A DNA stretch of 64,000 bases from Paenibacillus azoreducens (GCF_021654775.1 NZ_AP025343.1:2571501-2635500); one strand, 5' to 3'; shown: positions 37,301 through 46,037, counted from the stretch's first letter. Notes: generated by a model not told the origin, from the sequence alone. Made by a program: numbers and translations.

Positions 37301-39223
37301 ATTCCGATAACAGAAGATGGCGGAAGTACCCGGATTGTCGTATCCGGCTCGCCTATTTATGTTACGGGAGTTCCTGCAGACTTTGTATTTCAGTCAGCGA
37401 CTCAGCTGCTGCAGGAGAAGGAGCGTGGGGCAGTTGCCAGACTGATGGCTCTGAAGACGCAAGAAAATGCTGCGCTCATTGATGGCGATAAGGCGGAGCT
37501 TGAGCAAATAACGGCTCAACTGATCAAAGCCGCAGGCGAGAATGCTGCTGCAGGGTTAGAACAAGGAATCAAAAATATTTATGTTTTGATGCAGCAAATC
37601 GCCGGCCAGATCGCCGACGGCTCCGTAAGTAGAGCACCGGGCTATGTCGCACTGGAGGCTTTGTACAATATGGCCGAGAACGCGTCGGTTGCCCTGTCGT
37701 ATGCTCTTGAACGTTCCGAGCCTGCCTCCGTCGGCCCGAACAACCATCCCGATTATGCCGCTGCCGCATTTAACGACATTAAAGGCGGATACAGCGTCAT
37801 GCCTGTTTCCGAGTCGGCGGTGCTGCGCATGAAACGTTATGGCAGACTGGCGGATGCCGCGTACGCACAGGGAAGCTATGCGGACAGCTATGCCTATAAT
37901 CTGCTTGCAAGGGAATTCGCAGGTGCGGTAAAAGCGATGGCCGCTTCCGAGCCGCCGAAATTTAATGGAGTGATGGCGAGCATCGTACCCGTGCAGGCGA
38001 ATGGCGAGGCCGGCAACGCCACTACGTTCACCCTTTCGCTTGTTAACGAAACGGATCTTCCCCAGGATGTGACTGTACGCCTGCGCCTGCCGGACGGGTG
38101 GGCTTCATCTCAAAACGAGCCGGCTGAAGTTTTGTTGACTGTCCCGGCAAAGGGGATGCTGGATCGGTCCTACCATGTTCTTGTACCGGAGGATACTGTC
38201 AAGGGACGATATGACATCGCCGCCGACATCATATACAATGGGGCGGTTTTTGATACGAAGATCGTTCAGTTGACGGTGGAAGAGGGAGTCGAAGCCAAAA
38301 TTGTTCCCGTTAAGAAAACGATCAAGGATCTGGACGTGATCACCTTGGAATTGACGGGAACGTCTTCAGCCGAAAAGTCGGGTAGAGTGATCATGAAAGA
38401 TCCTGACGGTAACGTGCTGCAGCCCGTGAATACCGATTCCTTCAGCGGGTTGAAGAAAGGAGATACCGTCCGGCTCGATTTCCGTTGGACGTACCATACA
38501 TTCGCCCCATTCAATGAATATCCCGTCGACGTGCAAGTGGAGGAAACGGCCGCGGGAAGAGTGATTTTCCATGATCCTGCCATGACGCTTGATTTCAATC
38601 TGGTTCAGCGCGCGGGAAATTTGACGATCGACGGCAGCCTTAAGGGTTGGGAAGATGCTTACCCGTTTCATCTGCGCCGAAATGATCAGAATGCGAGCGG
38701 ATACCATGACCCCGGCAAACTAGAGGCGACGGCTTATGCCAAATGGGCGGAAGATGGCCTTTATTTTGCCGTTTCGGTACATGACAATGTACACAAGCAA
38801 TCGGAGAACGCGGCGAACTTGTGGAAGAACGACTCCATTCAGATCAGTCTCGATCCATTAAACAACCGGGAATCCCCGTATGGGCAGGACGATGTGGAGT
38901 GGGGCTACGCTTTGGCGGATGACGGCAGGCTGCTCGTCAATATTTTTAATTCGATGCCGCCCAATCCGAGCGGAGAGATGAGCGGGCGAGTACCATTTAT
39001 GGCGCTCCGGGATGAAGCGAACGGCAGAACTCTGTATGAGCTTCAAATTCCAGCCGAGTACGTTAAGGATCTGAAACCGTCCATGGGCGGAATCATCGGA
39101 TTGAACGTTGCCGTCAACGATGCCAACTATCAGAACGGGCGGGATAATTTTATCCAATGGACTAAAGGGACGGCGGATTCGAAAAATACATCATTGTATG
39201 ATTCCTTTTTGTTTATCGATTAA
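34319..39223 (+). CDS. Giant secreted GH-A-clan glycosidase with CBM9
   Basis: 1634-residue exported enzyme. Signal peptide about 1-28; a concanavalin-like module at about 32-222, homologous to residues 1368-1550 of the protein at 25741; an Ig-like domain at about 223-317; a second LamG-like module at 320-507. The catalytic TIM barrel spans about 620-930, with acid/base E747 in WEMPNEPE and nucleophile E847 in YLTEGGWP, 100 residues apart as in clan GH-A and closest to GH39-type enzymes. A helical segment (about 1020-1170), an NEW3/CARDB-like domain (about 1195-1430) and a CBM9 module (1435-1634, LTIDGSLKGWEDAYP) follow. The ATG follows CCGGAGGCG. Substrate unknown. Confidence 0.9.
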   Translation: MNTWIRSISTLLIVALIVNFFPFPAKAEAEAPQLLFEDSFSVGLGQWDLFGSTAWQTQGNESESWLAGETTATSPQRTVVKASVLSYSSNDYRLSFRAQGNRFRSLFRYTSGSSYYFLEFKNTKSVELWKYPGSSSNVQVGSTVDIGGVLPGFNLAEWHQYDIEIRGDEFKLFVDGKSVTAFKDSSLSSGGIGFSIKSIGTAVNVKVSQVKVEALSAPERPLTISHSPVTTVPYNTNVAVSFSLMDSGSPVTAKVYYAYGEETAENSVEAAKREGGAYAAVIPGTNRTDQIRYYIAANDELGHSGRYPESGYITVDVGKMAPYRNDFEGDRAGSAPAGWTTGGNAKVIELPDGSKAFNLNGSSSAKLNLPMYQNADNFVVKFRAKYERTGSAVQNTWRLRYRAVDDMNNNAMEWATHNSKYFLMRKTELGGNYYIANYVKSLLDDWHEYELRVSGITHKLFIDGIEVAGGDDSDPLALQKGYFQWNVVGGINLMIDNFSIEPIAAPYVLDLQPAGNYAGIYEQGEAPGLALSLNAGASAHEFALNYTLRRADGGKAVVASGEKTYHLDKYAETSDSFAFEPAVNEIGTYEVTAEFTVDGVKLPDKSKKMRMAVINKAAKIRDPDLDNESKFGLNTHYALNWKDDIIDGARKMGARHHRSGISWDEADRNVKDASGKTVYDYSAIDARLDKLFTFGFNQITVLGIDRNGYYQEGTANTPAALKAMGDFVYDAVSRYKGKIRQWEMPNEPEIFSKPYVPAEFVQLQKTAYLNMKKADSNAMLLAGDHTSSVSSVLPKELELGSFDYADAYSFHPYVYNAMPDDNLQNLLDSVKELVNKYGGWKDYYLTEGGWPTAKAGYPSVTEETQRDYIVRAFLNYMITDQVKAFEYYNYKNDGTDDRYYDIFWGITDNDGRPKLAYAAVNQLMTSLDKARYAGTWDTGDPGVAVHVFVNGGKPVIAAWKKTDHNNPDVKPPTSEITLPFAASGLQIKDINGAEIPITEDGGSTRIVVSGSPIYVTGVPADFVFQSATQLLQEKERGAVARLMALKTQENAALIDGDKAELEQITAQLIKAAGENAAAGLEQGIKNIYVLMQQIAGQIADGSVSRAPGYVALEALYNMAENASVALSYALERSEPASVGPNNHPDYAAAAFNDIKGGYSVMPVSESAVLRMKRYGRLADAAYAQGSYADSYAYNLLAREFAGAVKAMAASEPPKFNGVMASIVPVQANGEAGNATTFTLSLVNETDLPQDVTVRLRLPDGWASSQNEPAEVLLTVPAKGMLDRSYHVLVPEDTVKGRYDIAADIIYNGAVFDTKIVQLTVEEGVEAKIVPVKKTIKDLDVITLELTGTSSAEKSGRVIMKDPDGNVLQPVNTDSFSGLKKGDTVRLDFRWTYHTFAPFNEYPVDVQVEETAAGRVIFHDPAMTLDFNLVQRAGNLTIDGSLKGWEDAYPFHLRRNDQNASGYHDPGKLEATAYAKWAEDGLYFAVSVHDNVHKQSENAANLWKNDSIQISLDPLNNRESPYGQDDVEWGYALADDGRLLVNIFNSMPPNPSGEMSGRVPFMALRDEANGRTLYELQIPAEYVKDLKPSMGGIIGLNVAVNDANYQNGRDNFIQWTKGTADSKNTSLYDSFLFID

Positions 39224-39241
39224 TATTTAATACGAACCTCT

Positions 39242-39260
39242 CGGCCGGCATTGCCGGCCG
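39242..39260 (+). repeat. GC-rich perfect palindrome before the kinase gene
   Basis: CGGCCGGCA and TGCCGGCCG around a single T, 18 bases after the glycosidase stop. There is no T-tract, so it is not a typical terminator. It may separate the enzyme message from the kinase-regulator message. Confidence 0.5.
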
Positions 39261-39295
39261 GAGGGATTCGCGGGGCCAGAAGTTAGGAGGAGACC

Positions 39296-41149
39296 ATGTT
39301 CGTAACTAACCGGAACCGGACTCGGAAAGATAAAGCGAGCTTACTGACGAGGCTCAGCATTCCGATCTTTGCGCTCATCGTCACATTCATCGCACTTTTT
39401 TCAACGGCTGCCAGCTACATCCTCATCCATGTACAAAACGATCACAACCGCAAGATGGCGGAGCAATCGATGAAATTTGTCTACAGGAACGTATGGTACC
39501 AGTTCGATACGATGAATAATGTGGCGGCGTTTATTTTGACGAACCAATCGATCGAAAATTTACTGGAAAACGCTCATCGGGAAACGTTCGATGCGGTCGA
39601 CGATTTTTTCGCCTTGCAGACCAATCTTCAAAACCTGTCCTTGCTGTCCCTCGTAAACGATATCGGTTCGCAAAACGCTCCGCAGCAGTCCTACAACGTG
39701 TCCCTGGCACTGGACCCCGGAAGCGGGCTTTATCCCCTGGCTACGGATCATTTCTATCCGGTGACAGGCATTTTCAAATCGGAAGATTTGCGGGATGAGT
39801 CGTGGTTCCGCAGTTTGGGCCAAGGAGGAAGGAAGACTGTATGGTGGGGACAAAAGACGGGCAGGTCAGGCGCCCAAATGATCTATTCGGCGAGAAAGAA
39901 AACAAGCATCAAGGATGGCCGCAATATAGGAACTGTTATCGTCGGGGCTGATATCGGAAGCATTAAAGGCGTGTTCGAAAACGCTCCGCTCGAAAAGGGA
40001 TTCCATCTGCTGCTGGACGAAAGCGACCGGGTCATTTATAGCGAGCGCTACGGATTTCTGGAGTTGATGGGAGATCATCCTTACATCCAGGGAATCACGG
40101 GTACAAAGGGTTCATTTGCGACGAAAGTAGACGGGAAAATGGACCGGGTCATGTTCGAAACGCTGGAAAACGGCTGGAAGCTGTTAACGGTCGTCCCGGA
40201 AAGCCACTTCAACCAATACACCTTTGCGATCTCGGCGATCGGAGCCGTTACCGCGGCCGCGGCCGTCATCGTTGCGGGGGTTTGGCTGCGCAGAATCGTC
40301 GTTCGGGTAACGGTACCGATCACGAGACTCGTCAATGCGATTCAGCGCCCTGAAGTAGTGGAGTTCAAAGAGCCGCTTCCACGCCAAAAATCGGGAATCT
40401 ATGAAGTGGATGAACTGAATGAGAAGTTTGCTTCCATGCTCGTCACGATCCACGGTCTGATCGAAAAATCGTTCGCCGAAGAGATGGAGCGCCGCCAGTT
40501 GCAGCTGGAGCTGCTGCATGCCCAGATCAATCCTCATTTTCTGTACAACACGCTGGACTTGATCAACTGTCGGGCCATTATGGCCGGAGACATGGAAGCA
40601 AGCCGGATTGTCCGCTCCCTTGCCAACGTTTTTCGTTTCGGCCTGAATCAGGGCCAGACATGGATTTCTCTGGGTGATGAAATGAAGCAGGTCGAAGCCT
40701 ATCTCCAAATTCAGCAAATCATGATGGATCATTTGCGGGTGGAAATAAAGGTGCCGGAAGAGCTACTTTCTTCAACGGTTATCCACCTATGCCTGCAGCC
40801 TTTAGCGGAAAACTCCATCATTCACGGGTTTGCCGATCAGCCGGCCGCCTGCCGTATTGCAATTACGGCGCAAACGGATGAAACAAATCTTGTATTGTGC
40901 GTCGAAGACAACGGCAGAGGCTGCGATGCGGAGCGGATGAACCAGGCTCTGCAGGAACATGAGGAGCAGCCTGTAGGCTTCCCGGGCGGACAGCTGCATG
41001 AAAACGGAGCCGGTTACGGCACAATGAACGTCCACCGCAGAATTCAACTCCATTGCGGCAAAGCGTATGGATTGCGTTATAAGAAGACGGATATTGGGAC
41101 TTGCGTCGAAGTCGTGTTCCCCTTGCGGTTTGCTTCGCCCGGGTCTTGA
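39296..41149 (+). CDS. YesM-type sensor histidine kinase
   Basis: 617-residue membrane kinase. A membrane segment at about 21-45, an extracellular Cache-type sensor (about 46-300) and a second membrane segment at about 305-330 lead to HAMP. The His_kinase domain has phosphoacceptor H414 in HAQINPHFLYNTLD, N box PLAENSIIHGF and G boxes DNGRGCD and GYGTMNV. TTAGGAGGAGACC precedes the ATG. It is next to the polysaccharide locus and 15 bases from its response regulator, so it probably senses the locus substrate or a breakdown product. Confidence 0.94.
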   Translation: MFVTNRNRTRKDKASLLTRLSIPIFALIVTFIALFSTAASYILIHVQNDHNRKMAEQSMKFVYRNVWYQFDTMNNVAAFILTNQSIENLLENAHRETFDAVDDFFALQTNLQNLSLLSLVNDIGSQNAPQQSYNVSLALDPGSGLYPLATDHFYPVTGIFKSEDLRDESWFRSLGQGGRKTVWWGQKTGRSGAQMIYSARKKTSIKDGRNIGTVIVGADIGSIKGVFENAPLEKGFHLLLDESDRVIYSERYGFLELMGDHPYIQGITGTKGSFATKVDGKMDRVMFETLENGWKLLTVVPESHFNQYTFAISAIGAVTAAAAVIVAGVWLRRIVVRVTVPITRLVNAIQRPEVVEFKEPLPRQKSGIYEVDELNEKFASMLVTIHGLIEKSFAEEMERRQLQLELLHAQINPHFLYNTLDLINCRAIMAGDMEASRIVRSLANVFRFGLNQGQTWISLGDEMKQVEAYLQIQQIMMDHLRVEIKVPEELLSSTVIHLCLQPLAENSIIHGFADQPAACRIAITAQTDETNLVLCVEDNGRGCDAERMNQALQEHEEQPVGFPGGQLHENGAGYGTMNVHRRIQLHCGKAYGLRYKKTDIGTCVEVVFPLRFASPGS

Positions 41150-41164
41150 AAGGAGAGATACTGC

Positions 41165-41971
41165 ATGTTTAAGCTGCTTATAGCCGAGGATGTAAGGACT
41201 GTTCGGGAAGCGCTGGTTCACTCCGTTCCCTGGGAGAAAATCGGCATTTCGCTGCTCGGGACCGCAGCAAACGGCGAAGAAGCTCTGGCCTTGCTGGACC
41301 GCGAAGTGCCGGACCTGCTGTTGACGGATATCGGCATGCCGAGAATGAACGGGTTGGAATTGATCGAGGCCGTTAAATTACGGAATCCGGATATCAGTTG
41401 CATCATCTTATCCGGATTAAACGAGTTTGAGCATGCGAGGCAGGCAATCAAGCTGCAAGTGCTGGATTACATCCTGAAACCGATCGATCCGGATGACATT
41501 GAACGGGTGATGTCGAAAGCGGTAGCCGAAATGAGAAAGCAGCGGGCAGAACGTCATGAAGTGGCTGTTGCGGAGCAAACGATTAAGGCCGCGCTGCCGA
41601 ATTTGTCGCAGACGCTGTCTCCGGAGAATTGGTCCGGCGGCTTAAAGAAAAAGAAGCTGGTCGAGCAGGCGATTCAGTATATAAAGGAATCGTATTGCCG
41701 CAAAAATTTGACGCTGTCGGATGTGGCGGAAGTGGTTGGCTTAAGCGACAAATATTTGAACCTGCTAGTCAAGGAAGCCACCGGCACGACAACAAACCAT
41801 TTGATCATTCGATTCCGTATGGAGGAAGCTGCACGCCTGCTGAAGGATCCCGCCAATAAAATCTACGAGATCTGCGACAAGATCGGATACGCGGACCAGG
41901 ATCATTTCCGGGAGACCTTCAAAAAGCTGTATGGCTTGACGCCGACCGAATACCGCAACAGGTCGCTATAA
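41165..41971 (+). CDS. Short YesN-type response regulator with AraC HTH
   Basis: 268-residue partner of the preceding kinase. The receiver domain (1-120) has E8/D9, phosphoacceptor D55 in LLTDIGMP and lysine in ILKPID. An AraC DNA-binding domain covers about 165-268 and ends in DHFRETFKKLYGLTPTEYR. AAAGGAGAG precedes the ATG. Like the regulator at 1443 it lacks the long central region of larger YesN proteins. It is the most likely activator of the operon starting at 30683. A strong terminator follows. Confidence 0.94.
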   Translation: MFKLLIAEDVRTVREALVHSVPWEKIGISLLGTAANGEEALALLDREVPDLLLTDIGMPRMNGLELIEAVKLRNPDISCIILSGLNEFEHARQAIKLQVLDYILKPIDPDDIERVMSKAVAEMRKQRAERHEVAVAEQTIKAALPNLSQTLSPENWSGGLKKKKLVEQAIQYIKESYCRKNLTLSDVAEVVGLSDKYLNLLVKEATGTTTNHLIIRFRMEEAARLLKDPANKIYEICDKIGYADQDHFRETFKKLYGLTPTEYRNRSL

Positions 41972-42000
41972 CAGACTCGAGGCGTATACAAGCGTATATA

Positions 42001-42046
42001 AAAAGGCATCCGCCTTTCTCGTACCAGAGAAGCGAATGCCTTTTTT
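42001..42046 (+). terminator. Terminator after the two-component pair
   Basis: Stem of about 20 bp (AAAAGGCATCCGCCTTTCTC with GAGAAGCGAATGCCTTTT, with a bulge), loop GTACCA, and a six-T run. Confidence 0.88.
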
Positions 42047-42065
42047 GAAGATTATAGTTTTTGGG

Positions 42066-42179
42066 ACCCCACAAAGTTGGAATAAGCATTGAAGCATAGG
42101 CTCCACTCAGTACTTTTGCTCCGCAAAAGCGCCCCTCTTAGAAGGGCGTCGGACTTCTTTCCGATACTCTTTGTGGGGT
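42066..42179. repeat. 114-base three-hairpin element between convergent genes
   Basis: Closed by a perfect 11-bp stem ACCCCACAAAG (42066-42076) with CTTTGTGGGGT (42169-42179). Inside lie three hairpins in series: CTTTTGC/GCAAAAG (42113-42129), GCCCCTC/GAAGGGC with one mismatch (42131-42147), and TCGGA/TCCGA (42149-42164). It contains no reading frame. It lies between the plus-strand regulator and the minus-strand gene at 42197. It could be a mobile miniature element, a bidirectional terminator or a structured RNA; no second copy was noticed in this window. Confidence 0.65.
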
Positions 42180-42196
42180 TATTTTGCGCTTGAGGT

Positions 42197-42520
42197 TCAA
42201 TGATATTTTGGCTGCTGGTCATCATTTTTGCCTTTGGAGCCTTCGATAACCCGGAAAGGATACTGCTTCCGCTGTTTTCCTGCCGATCGGCTGCGTTTGG
42301 CCGCATTCACTTTTTCCATCGTACGCGCAGAAGGTTTAACCTTTGGCCGTTTGGCATACCGGCGAGGCGGAAATTTGTAAAGCAGGAACACGATTCCAAA
42401 TACTGCAAACGGTATGAGCAGCTGGGCCAAACCTGCAAAATCTCCAAAGATAATATTGGAGATTAGGCCTATAGCGGCCAGCACTATCGCAATCCAAAAG
42501 ATCAGGGCATGCCTTTTCAT
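42197..42520 (-). CDS. Small membrane protein of unknown function
   Basis: 107 residues with two membrane segments (about 6-26 and 30-48) and a basic cytoplasmic tail rich in Lys, Arg and Ser (KRPKVKPSARTMEKVNAAKRSR). I do not recognise a named family. It starts seven bases after the yqhQ stop codon with GGATGAGG upstream and is surely in the same transcript. The basic tail could bind nucleic acid or anionic lipid heads, but nothing in the sequence proves a function. Confidence 0.75.
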   Translation of the reverse strand: MKRHALIFWIAIVLAAIGLISNIIFGDFAGLAQLLIPFAVFGIVFLLYKFPPRRYAKRPKVKPSARTMEKVNAAKRSRSAGKQRKQYPFRVIEGSKGKNDDQQPKYH

Positions 42521-42527
42521 GATATCC

Positions 42528-43523
42528 TCATCCTTTCAGGGGATCCAAGACTCCGGTTCGGACAGGCTGGTTGGGGGCAGGCGAATTTTCCATCTGCGCA
42601 TCAAGCTCAAGCATTCGTTTGAAGGAAGCAATGGATACTTCCACTTGGTCATCCTTTGGCTCTTTGGTAGTCAAAAGCTGCAGCCACAAGCCCGGATAAC
42701 CGAGAAAACGGAGTACGGGAACTTCTCTGAGGGCATTGGTCATTTTCAGAAATTCAAACGATACGGCAATGACAACGGGAAGCAAAATAATCCGCTGCAG
42801 GATCCGCTGCGTCATATTATCCCACGGTACAAGGGAATAAATAAGCACGCCCAGTACAATCGAAAGCATCATGAAACTGCTGCCGCAGCGGTAATGAAGG
42901 CGGCTATGTTTCTGCACGTTTGCCACGGTCAGCTCTTCTCCGGCTTCATAGGTGGTAATAACCTTGTGTTCTGCGCCGTGATACTGGAACAGGCGCTTAA
43001 TAACCGGTGTTTGGGATATGCCCCAAAGGTAAGCGAGCAGAAGCAGCAGCTTAATGCCCCCTTCGATTAAGTTGTGCAAAATGTAGTTTTCAAAAAGTTT
43101 TCCGAACAAAATGCTTTCCAAAAAGACGGGCAGAAGCGTCAAAACCAGCTTGCCGAAGATAAAGGACAGAACACCTACCGCGGCGACGCCGATTATCATG
43201 CTCAGGCTCCACTTGGATTCTTCCTTTTTCTTGAGCGCGGCCCGTTCTTCGGGTTCGAGCTCATCATCCGCGTAAGCGTCTGCGGAGTAGTTCAAATGCT
43301 TTGTACCTTTGGCGCTGGAATCTATGATACTTACGATACCCCGCAGAAAAGGAACTTTGCGCAGCTTGCGCGTCCAATCCTTGTCCTGCTTCGGCACTTC
43401 CAAAAATGTGATTTCCTGATTTTTGCGACGTACGGCTGTCACATTGACATATTTGCCGCCAAACATAACGCCTTCAATGACGGCTTGGCCTCCGTAGCTG
43501 ACAGGTTTCGAGTGTTGCGACAA
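42528..43523 (-). CDS. yqhQ: DUF1385 membrane protein YqhQ
   Basis: 331-residue conserved membrane protein of unknown biochemical role. The family opening YGGQAVIEGVMFGG and the HCxxxHHGAEHKV-like segment LFQYHGAEHKVITTYEAGE are present, with about four membrane segments. Start choice: TTG 43523 follows the AAGGTG at 43536-43531; the frame is open to 43547 but a TTG there has no ribosome binding site. It is divergent from yqhR, as in Bacillus, but here a complete MITE-like repeat lies between the two. Confidence 0.88.
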   Translation of the reverse strand: MSQHSKPVSYGGQAVIEGVMFGGKYVNVTAVRRKNQEITFLEVPKQDKDWTRKLRKVPFLRGIVSIIDSSAKGTKHLNYSADAYADDELEPEERAALKKKEESKWSLSMIIGVAAVGVLSFIFGKLVLTLLPVFLESILFGKLFENYILHNLIEGGIKLLLLLAYLWGISQTPVIKRLFQYHGAEHKVITTYEAGEELTVANVQKHSRLHYRCGSSFMMLSIVLGVLIYSLVPWDNMTQRILQRIILLPVVIAVSFEFLKMTNALREVPVLRFLGYPGLWLQLLTTKEPKDDQVEVSIASFKRMLELDAQMENSPAPNQPVRTGVLDPLKG

Positions 43524-43552
43524 CCATTTCACCTTCCCTGATTTCAATAATT

Positions 43553-43731
43553 AGAGGTTGTTCAAAAAGTCCGCTTTTGATCACGAAGTAAAACAGGAAG
43601 AAGCTCGGCATCGAATCTTGAATTCACCCGGGTCTTCCGGTGCTCACGTACCTTTTACGTACGCTCCGCTCCTCAGCCCCTAGCTTCATTCAACCTTCTC
43701 GGTGCTGAAAACCGCCCTTTTTGAACACGCA
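43553..43731 (+). repeat. MITE-like repeat, copy D (complete)
   Basis: 179 bases from AGAGGTTGTTCAAAAAG to CTTTTTGAACACGCA, closely matching copy B at 9911 but with several substitutions. The central hairpin is CGTAC/GTACG around CTTTTAC. It fills most of the 308-base divergent region between yqhQ and yqhR, so both promoters must lie in or beside it. Confidence 0.88.
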
Positions 43732-43831
43732 ATATTACTACCATTGTATCTAATTTCCGGTTTGATTTCTAGTTGGTTTAGGTTAGGGGGGACTCGCGCA
43801 TACTAAGGAAAACTAAAGGAGGCATAGAAAA

Positions 43832-44341
43832 TTGGGAACTCATGCCGCCGCATATAGTCAAAAGACGCAAGAGGGAAACACCAATCCGCTGATATTTGCC
43901 GTGGAGATCGGCTTTTTCGCTGGGTTTATCTGGGGAGGTGTTCATTGGCTATTTTACGTGCTTCATTTTACGAAAGTTACTCCGGGGTTTCTGGGCGAGC
44001 CTTTTTTAAGGCATTCGTTCCTGGAAAGCGGCTTAGGACAGCTGGCGGGCTGGTTGCTTTTTATCGCTCTTTCGGTGATCGCATCCATAATATACGTGTT
44101 TTTATTCCGTAAAATCAAAGGTCCTTGGCCGGGGATCATCTACGGAATTGTATGGTGGTGCGTAATTTTCGCTCTGGCAGGGCCTTCGCTGGGCATGGTC
44201 GAACCATTGAACCGAATCGGCTGGAATACGATCGTCAGCGAGTTTTGCCTGTTTTTGCTTTGGGGGTTGTTTATTGGTTACACGATCGCTTTTGAATTCA
44301 CAGACGAACGCAAGCGCGAACCGGAGAAGGCCAAGGTCTAG
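43832..44341 (+). CDS. yqhR: Conserved membrane protein YqhR
   Basis: 169-residue membrane protein with about four membrane segments (starting near 24, 70, 102 and 139). Function unknown; the family is found next to aroQ in many Bacilli. The TTG start at 43832 is set by AAAGGAGG ten bases upstream. Membrane-segment order and the GPWPGIIYGIVWWCVIF stretch match YqhR. It is followed by aroQ after 84 bases. Confidence 0.88.
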   Translation: MGTHAAAYSQKTQEGNTNPLIFAVEIGFFAGFIWGGVHWLFYVLHFTKVTPGFLGEPFLRHSFLESGLGQLAGWLLFIALSVIASIIYVFLFRKIKGPWPGIIYGIVWWCVIFALAGPSLGMVEPLNRIGWNTIVSEFCLFLLWGLFIGYTIAFEFTDERKREPEKAKV

Positions 44342-44425
44342 GACATGCAAAAAAACTTCTCAAGTAGACATTCCCTATGTTAAAATAGCAGTTGGTTATT
44401 TGACAGTAAGGGTGGGGAATCCATT

Positions 44426-44872
44426 TTGAGAACCATTTGGGTGATCAACGGACCGAACCTGAATTTGCTCGGGCTGCGGGAGCCCGGTGTTTACGGCTCT
44501 CAAAGCCTGCAAGCGATTGAGGAAGGCTTGCTTCGAAAGGCCGAAGCTTTGGGGGTATCCGTTACATTTTATCAATCCAATCATGAAGGCGACATTATCG
44601 ACCGGATCCATGGCGCGCTTGGCCATGCCGACGGTATCGTTCTGAATCCGGGCGCGCTGACCCATTACAGCTATGCTGTACGCGATGCCATCAGTTCGGT
44701 GCGGATCCCGACGGTTGAGGTGCATTTATCCAACATCCATGCGCGGGAAGAATTCCGCCATACATCGGTGATTGCTCCGGTGGCCGTTGGACAAATCGCC
44801 GGATTCGGTGCTGTCAGCTATGAGCTGGGATTGATTGCCCTGCTTCGCCACTTGGAAAGTCAGGGACAATAG
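44426..44872 (+). CDS. aroQ: 3-dehydroquinate dehydratase, type II
   Basis: Third step of the shikimate pathway: converts 3-dehydroquinate to 3-dehydroshikimate. 148 residues, the usual type II length. Active-site pieces are [18 protein letters not shown] with catalytic Y23, the NPGALTHYS loop, and [16 protein letters not shown], which supplies the histidines. A TTG start at 44426 follows GGTGGGGAA. It begins a run aroQ-papA-efp that is conserved in Bacilli. Confidence 0.96.
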   Translation: MRTIWVINGPNLNLLGLREPGVYGSQSLQAIEEGLLRKAEALGVSVTFYQSNHEGDIIDRIHGALGHADGIVLNPGALTHYSYAVRDAISSVRIPTVEVHLSNIHAREEFRHTSVIAPVAVGQIAGFGAVSYELGLIALLRHLESQGQ

Positions 44873-44923
44873 TCGCTGCCTCCTTCAGGGTGAAGCTGTG
44901 AAGAGAGAGGAGACGAATAGCTA

Positions 44924-46000
44924 ATGAGCAACCATCGTGTACTTAAACTGCGTGAAGCGATGCAGCAAAAAAATGTGGAGGCGCTGTTCGTAACAAGCGC
45001 CATCAACCGCCGTTATTTGACGGGATTTTCAGGTTCTTCTGGTTATGTGCTGATTACGATGAATGACGCGTATCTGCTGACCGACTTCCGTTATATGACC
45101 CAGGCGACGCAGCAGGTGAAAGATTTCCAGGTTGTCGAACATGTGCAGGGGGTTTCGGCTACAGTAAAAGAATTGCTGGCTTCCGCCAAAATCGGCAAGC
45201 TTGCGTTTGAACAAGATGATGTATCATTCGCCGCTTACAGTACATATGCGGAACAGCTTAAGCCGATTGGGCTTGTGCCGGTTTCGGGACTGGTGGAACA
45301 GCTGCGGATGTTCAAGGACGCGGAAGAGCTGAAAATCATGCAGCGAGCCGCCGATCTTGCCGACGAAACTTTTAAGCATCTCCTTGGTTTTGTGAAAACG
45401 GGCATGACCGAACGCGAAGTTGATTTGGAGATGGAGCTTTTCATGCGTCGTCATGGCGCGACTTCTTCCTCGTTCGATACGATTGTCGCCTCCGGAGAAC
45501 GCTCCGCAATGCCGCACGGTGTGGCCAGTGAACGCGTGATTGCTGGCAATGAGCTCATTACGTTTGATTTTGGGGCGCTGCTCGATGGCTACTGCTCGGA
45601 TTTGACCCGCACCATTGCCGTTGGCAAGCCGGATCCGAAGCTGAAGGAAATCTATGACATTGTTCTGGAGGCCCAGCTTCATGCCCTTGAGCATATTAAA
45701 CCCGGAATGACCGGCCGCGAAGCCGATGCACTGGCCCGCGACATCATTGCGAAATATGGTTATGGCGATCAGTTCGGCCACAGCACGGGGCATGGTCTCG
45801 GCATGGAAGTGCATGAAAATCCGCGCCTTTCCAAGGTGAGCGATGATATCCTGAAGCCTGGAATGGTTGTAACCGTTGAACCTGGTATATACCTTTCAGG
45901 CCTCGGCGGCGTCCGCATCGAAGACGATATTGTGATCACTGAGACGGGAATTACGATTTTGACGCATTCGTCGAAGGAATTTACCGTATTGCCGGTGTGA
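44924..46000 (+). CDS. papA: Xaa-Pro aminopeptidase/dipeptidase (YqhT/PapA type)
   Basis: Cytoplasmic metallopeptidase of 358 residues that removes residues next to proline. The N-terminal creatinase-like domain covers about 1-130 and the pita-bread M24 domain 135-358. The five metal ligands are in TFDFGALLDGYCSDLTRT, the GHSTGHGLGMEVHE histidine, TVEPGIYL and the RIEDDI glutamate. GAGAGGAGACG precedes the ATG. It lies directly upstream of efp, matching the Bacillus order. Confidence 0.94.
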   Translation: MSNHRVLKLREAMQQKNVEALFVTSAINRRYLTGFSGSSGYVLITMNDAYLLTDFRYMTQATQQVKDFQVVEHVQGVSATVKELLASAKIGKLAFEQDDVSFAAYSTYAEQLKPIGLVPVSGLVEQLRMFKDAEELKIMQRAADLADETFKHLLGFVKTGMTEREVDLEMELFMRRHGATSSSFDTIVASGERSAMPHGVASERVIAGNELITFDFGALLDGYCSDLTRTIAVGKPDPKLKEIYDIVLEAQLHALEHIKPGMTGREADALARDIIAKYGYGDQFGHSTGHGLGMEVHENPRLSKVSDDILKPGMVVTVEPGIYLSGLGGVRIEDDIVITETGITILTHSSKEFTVLPV

Positions 46001-46037
46001 TTGACGCAATATATATTTTATTTTAGGAGGCATTTTT

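Noticed and set aside
39242..39260. Terminator after the GH-A glycosidase gene
   Set aside because: The palindrome is perfect, but there is no T-tract, so factor-independent termination is not supported.
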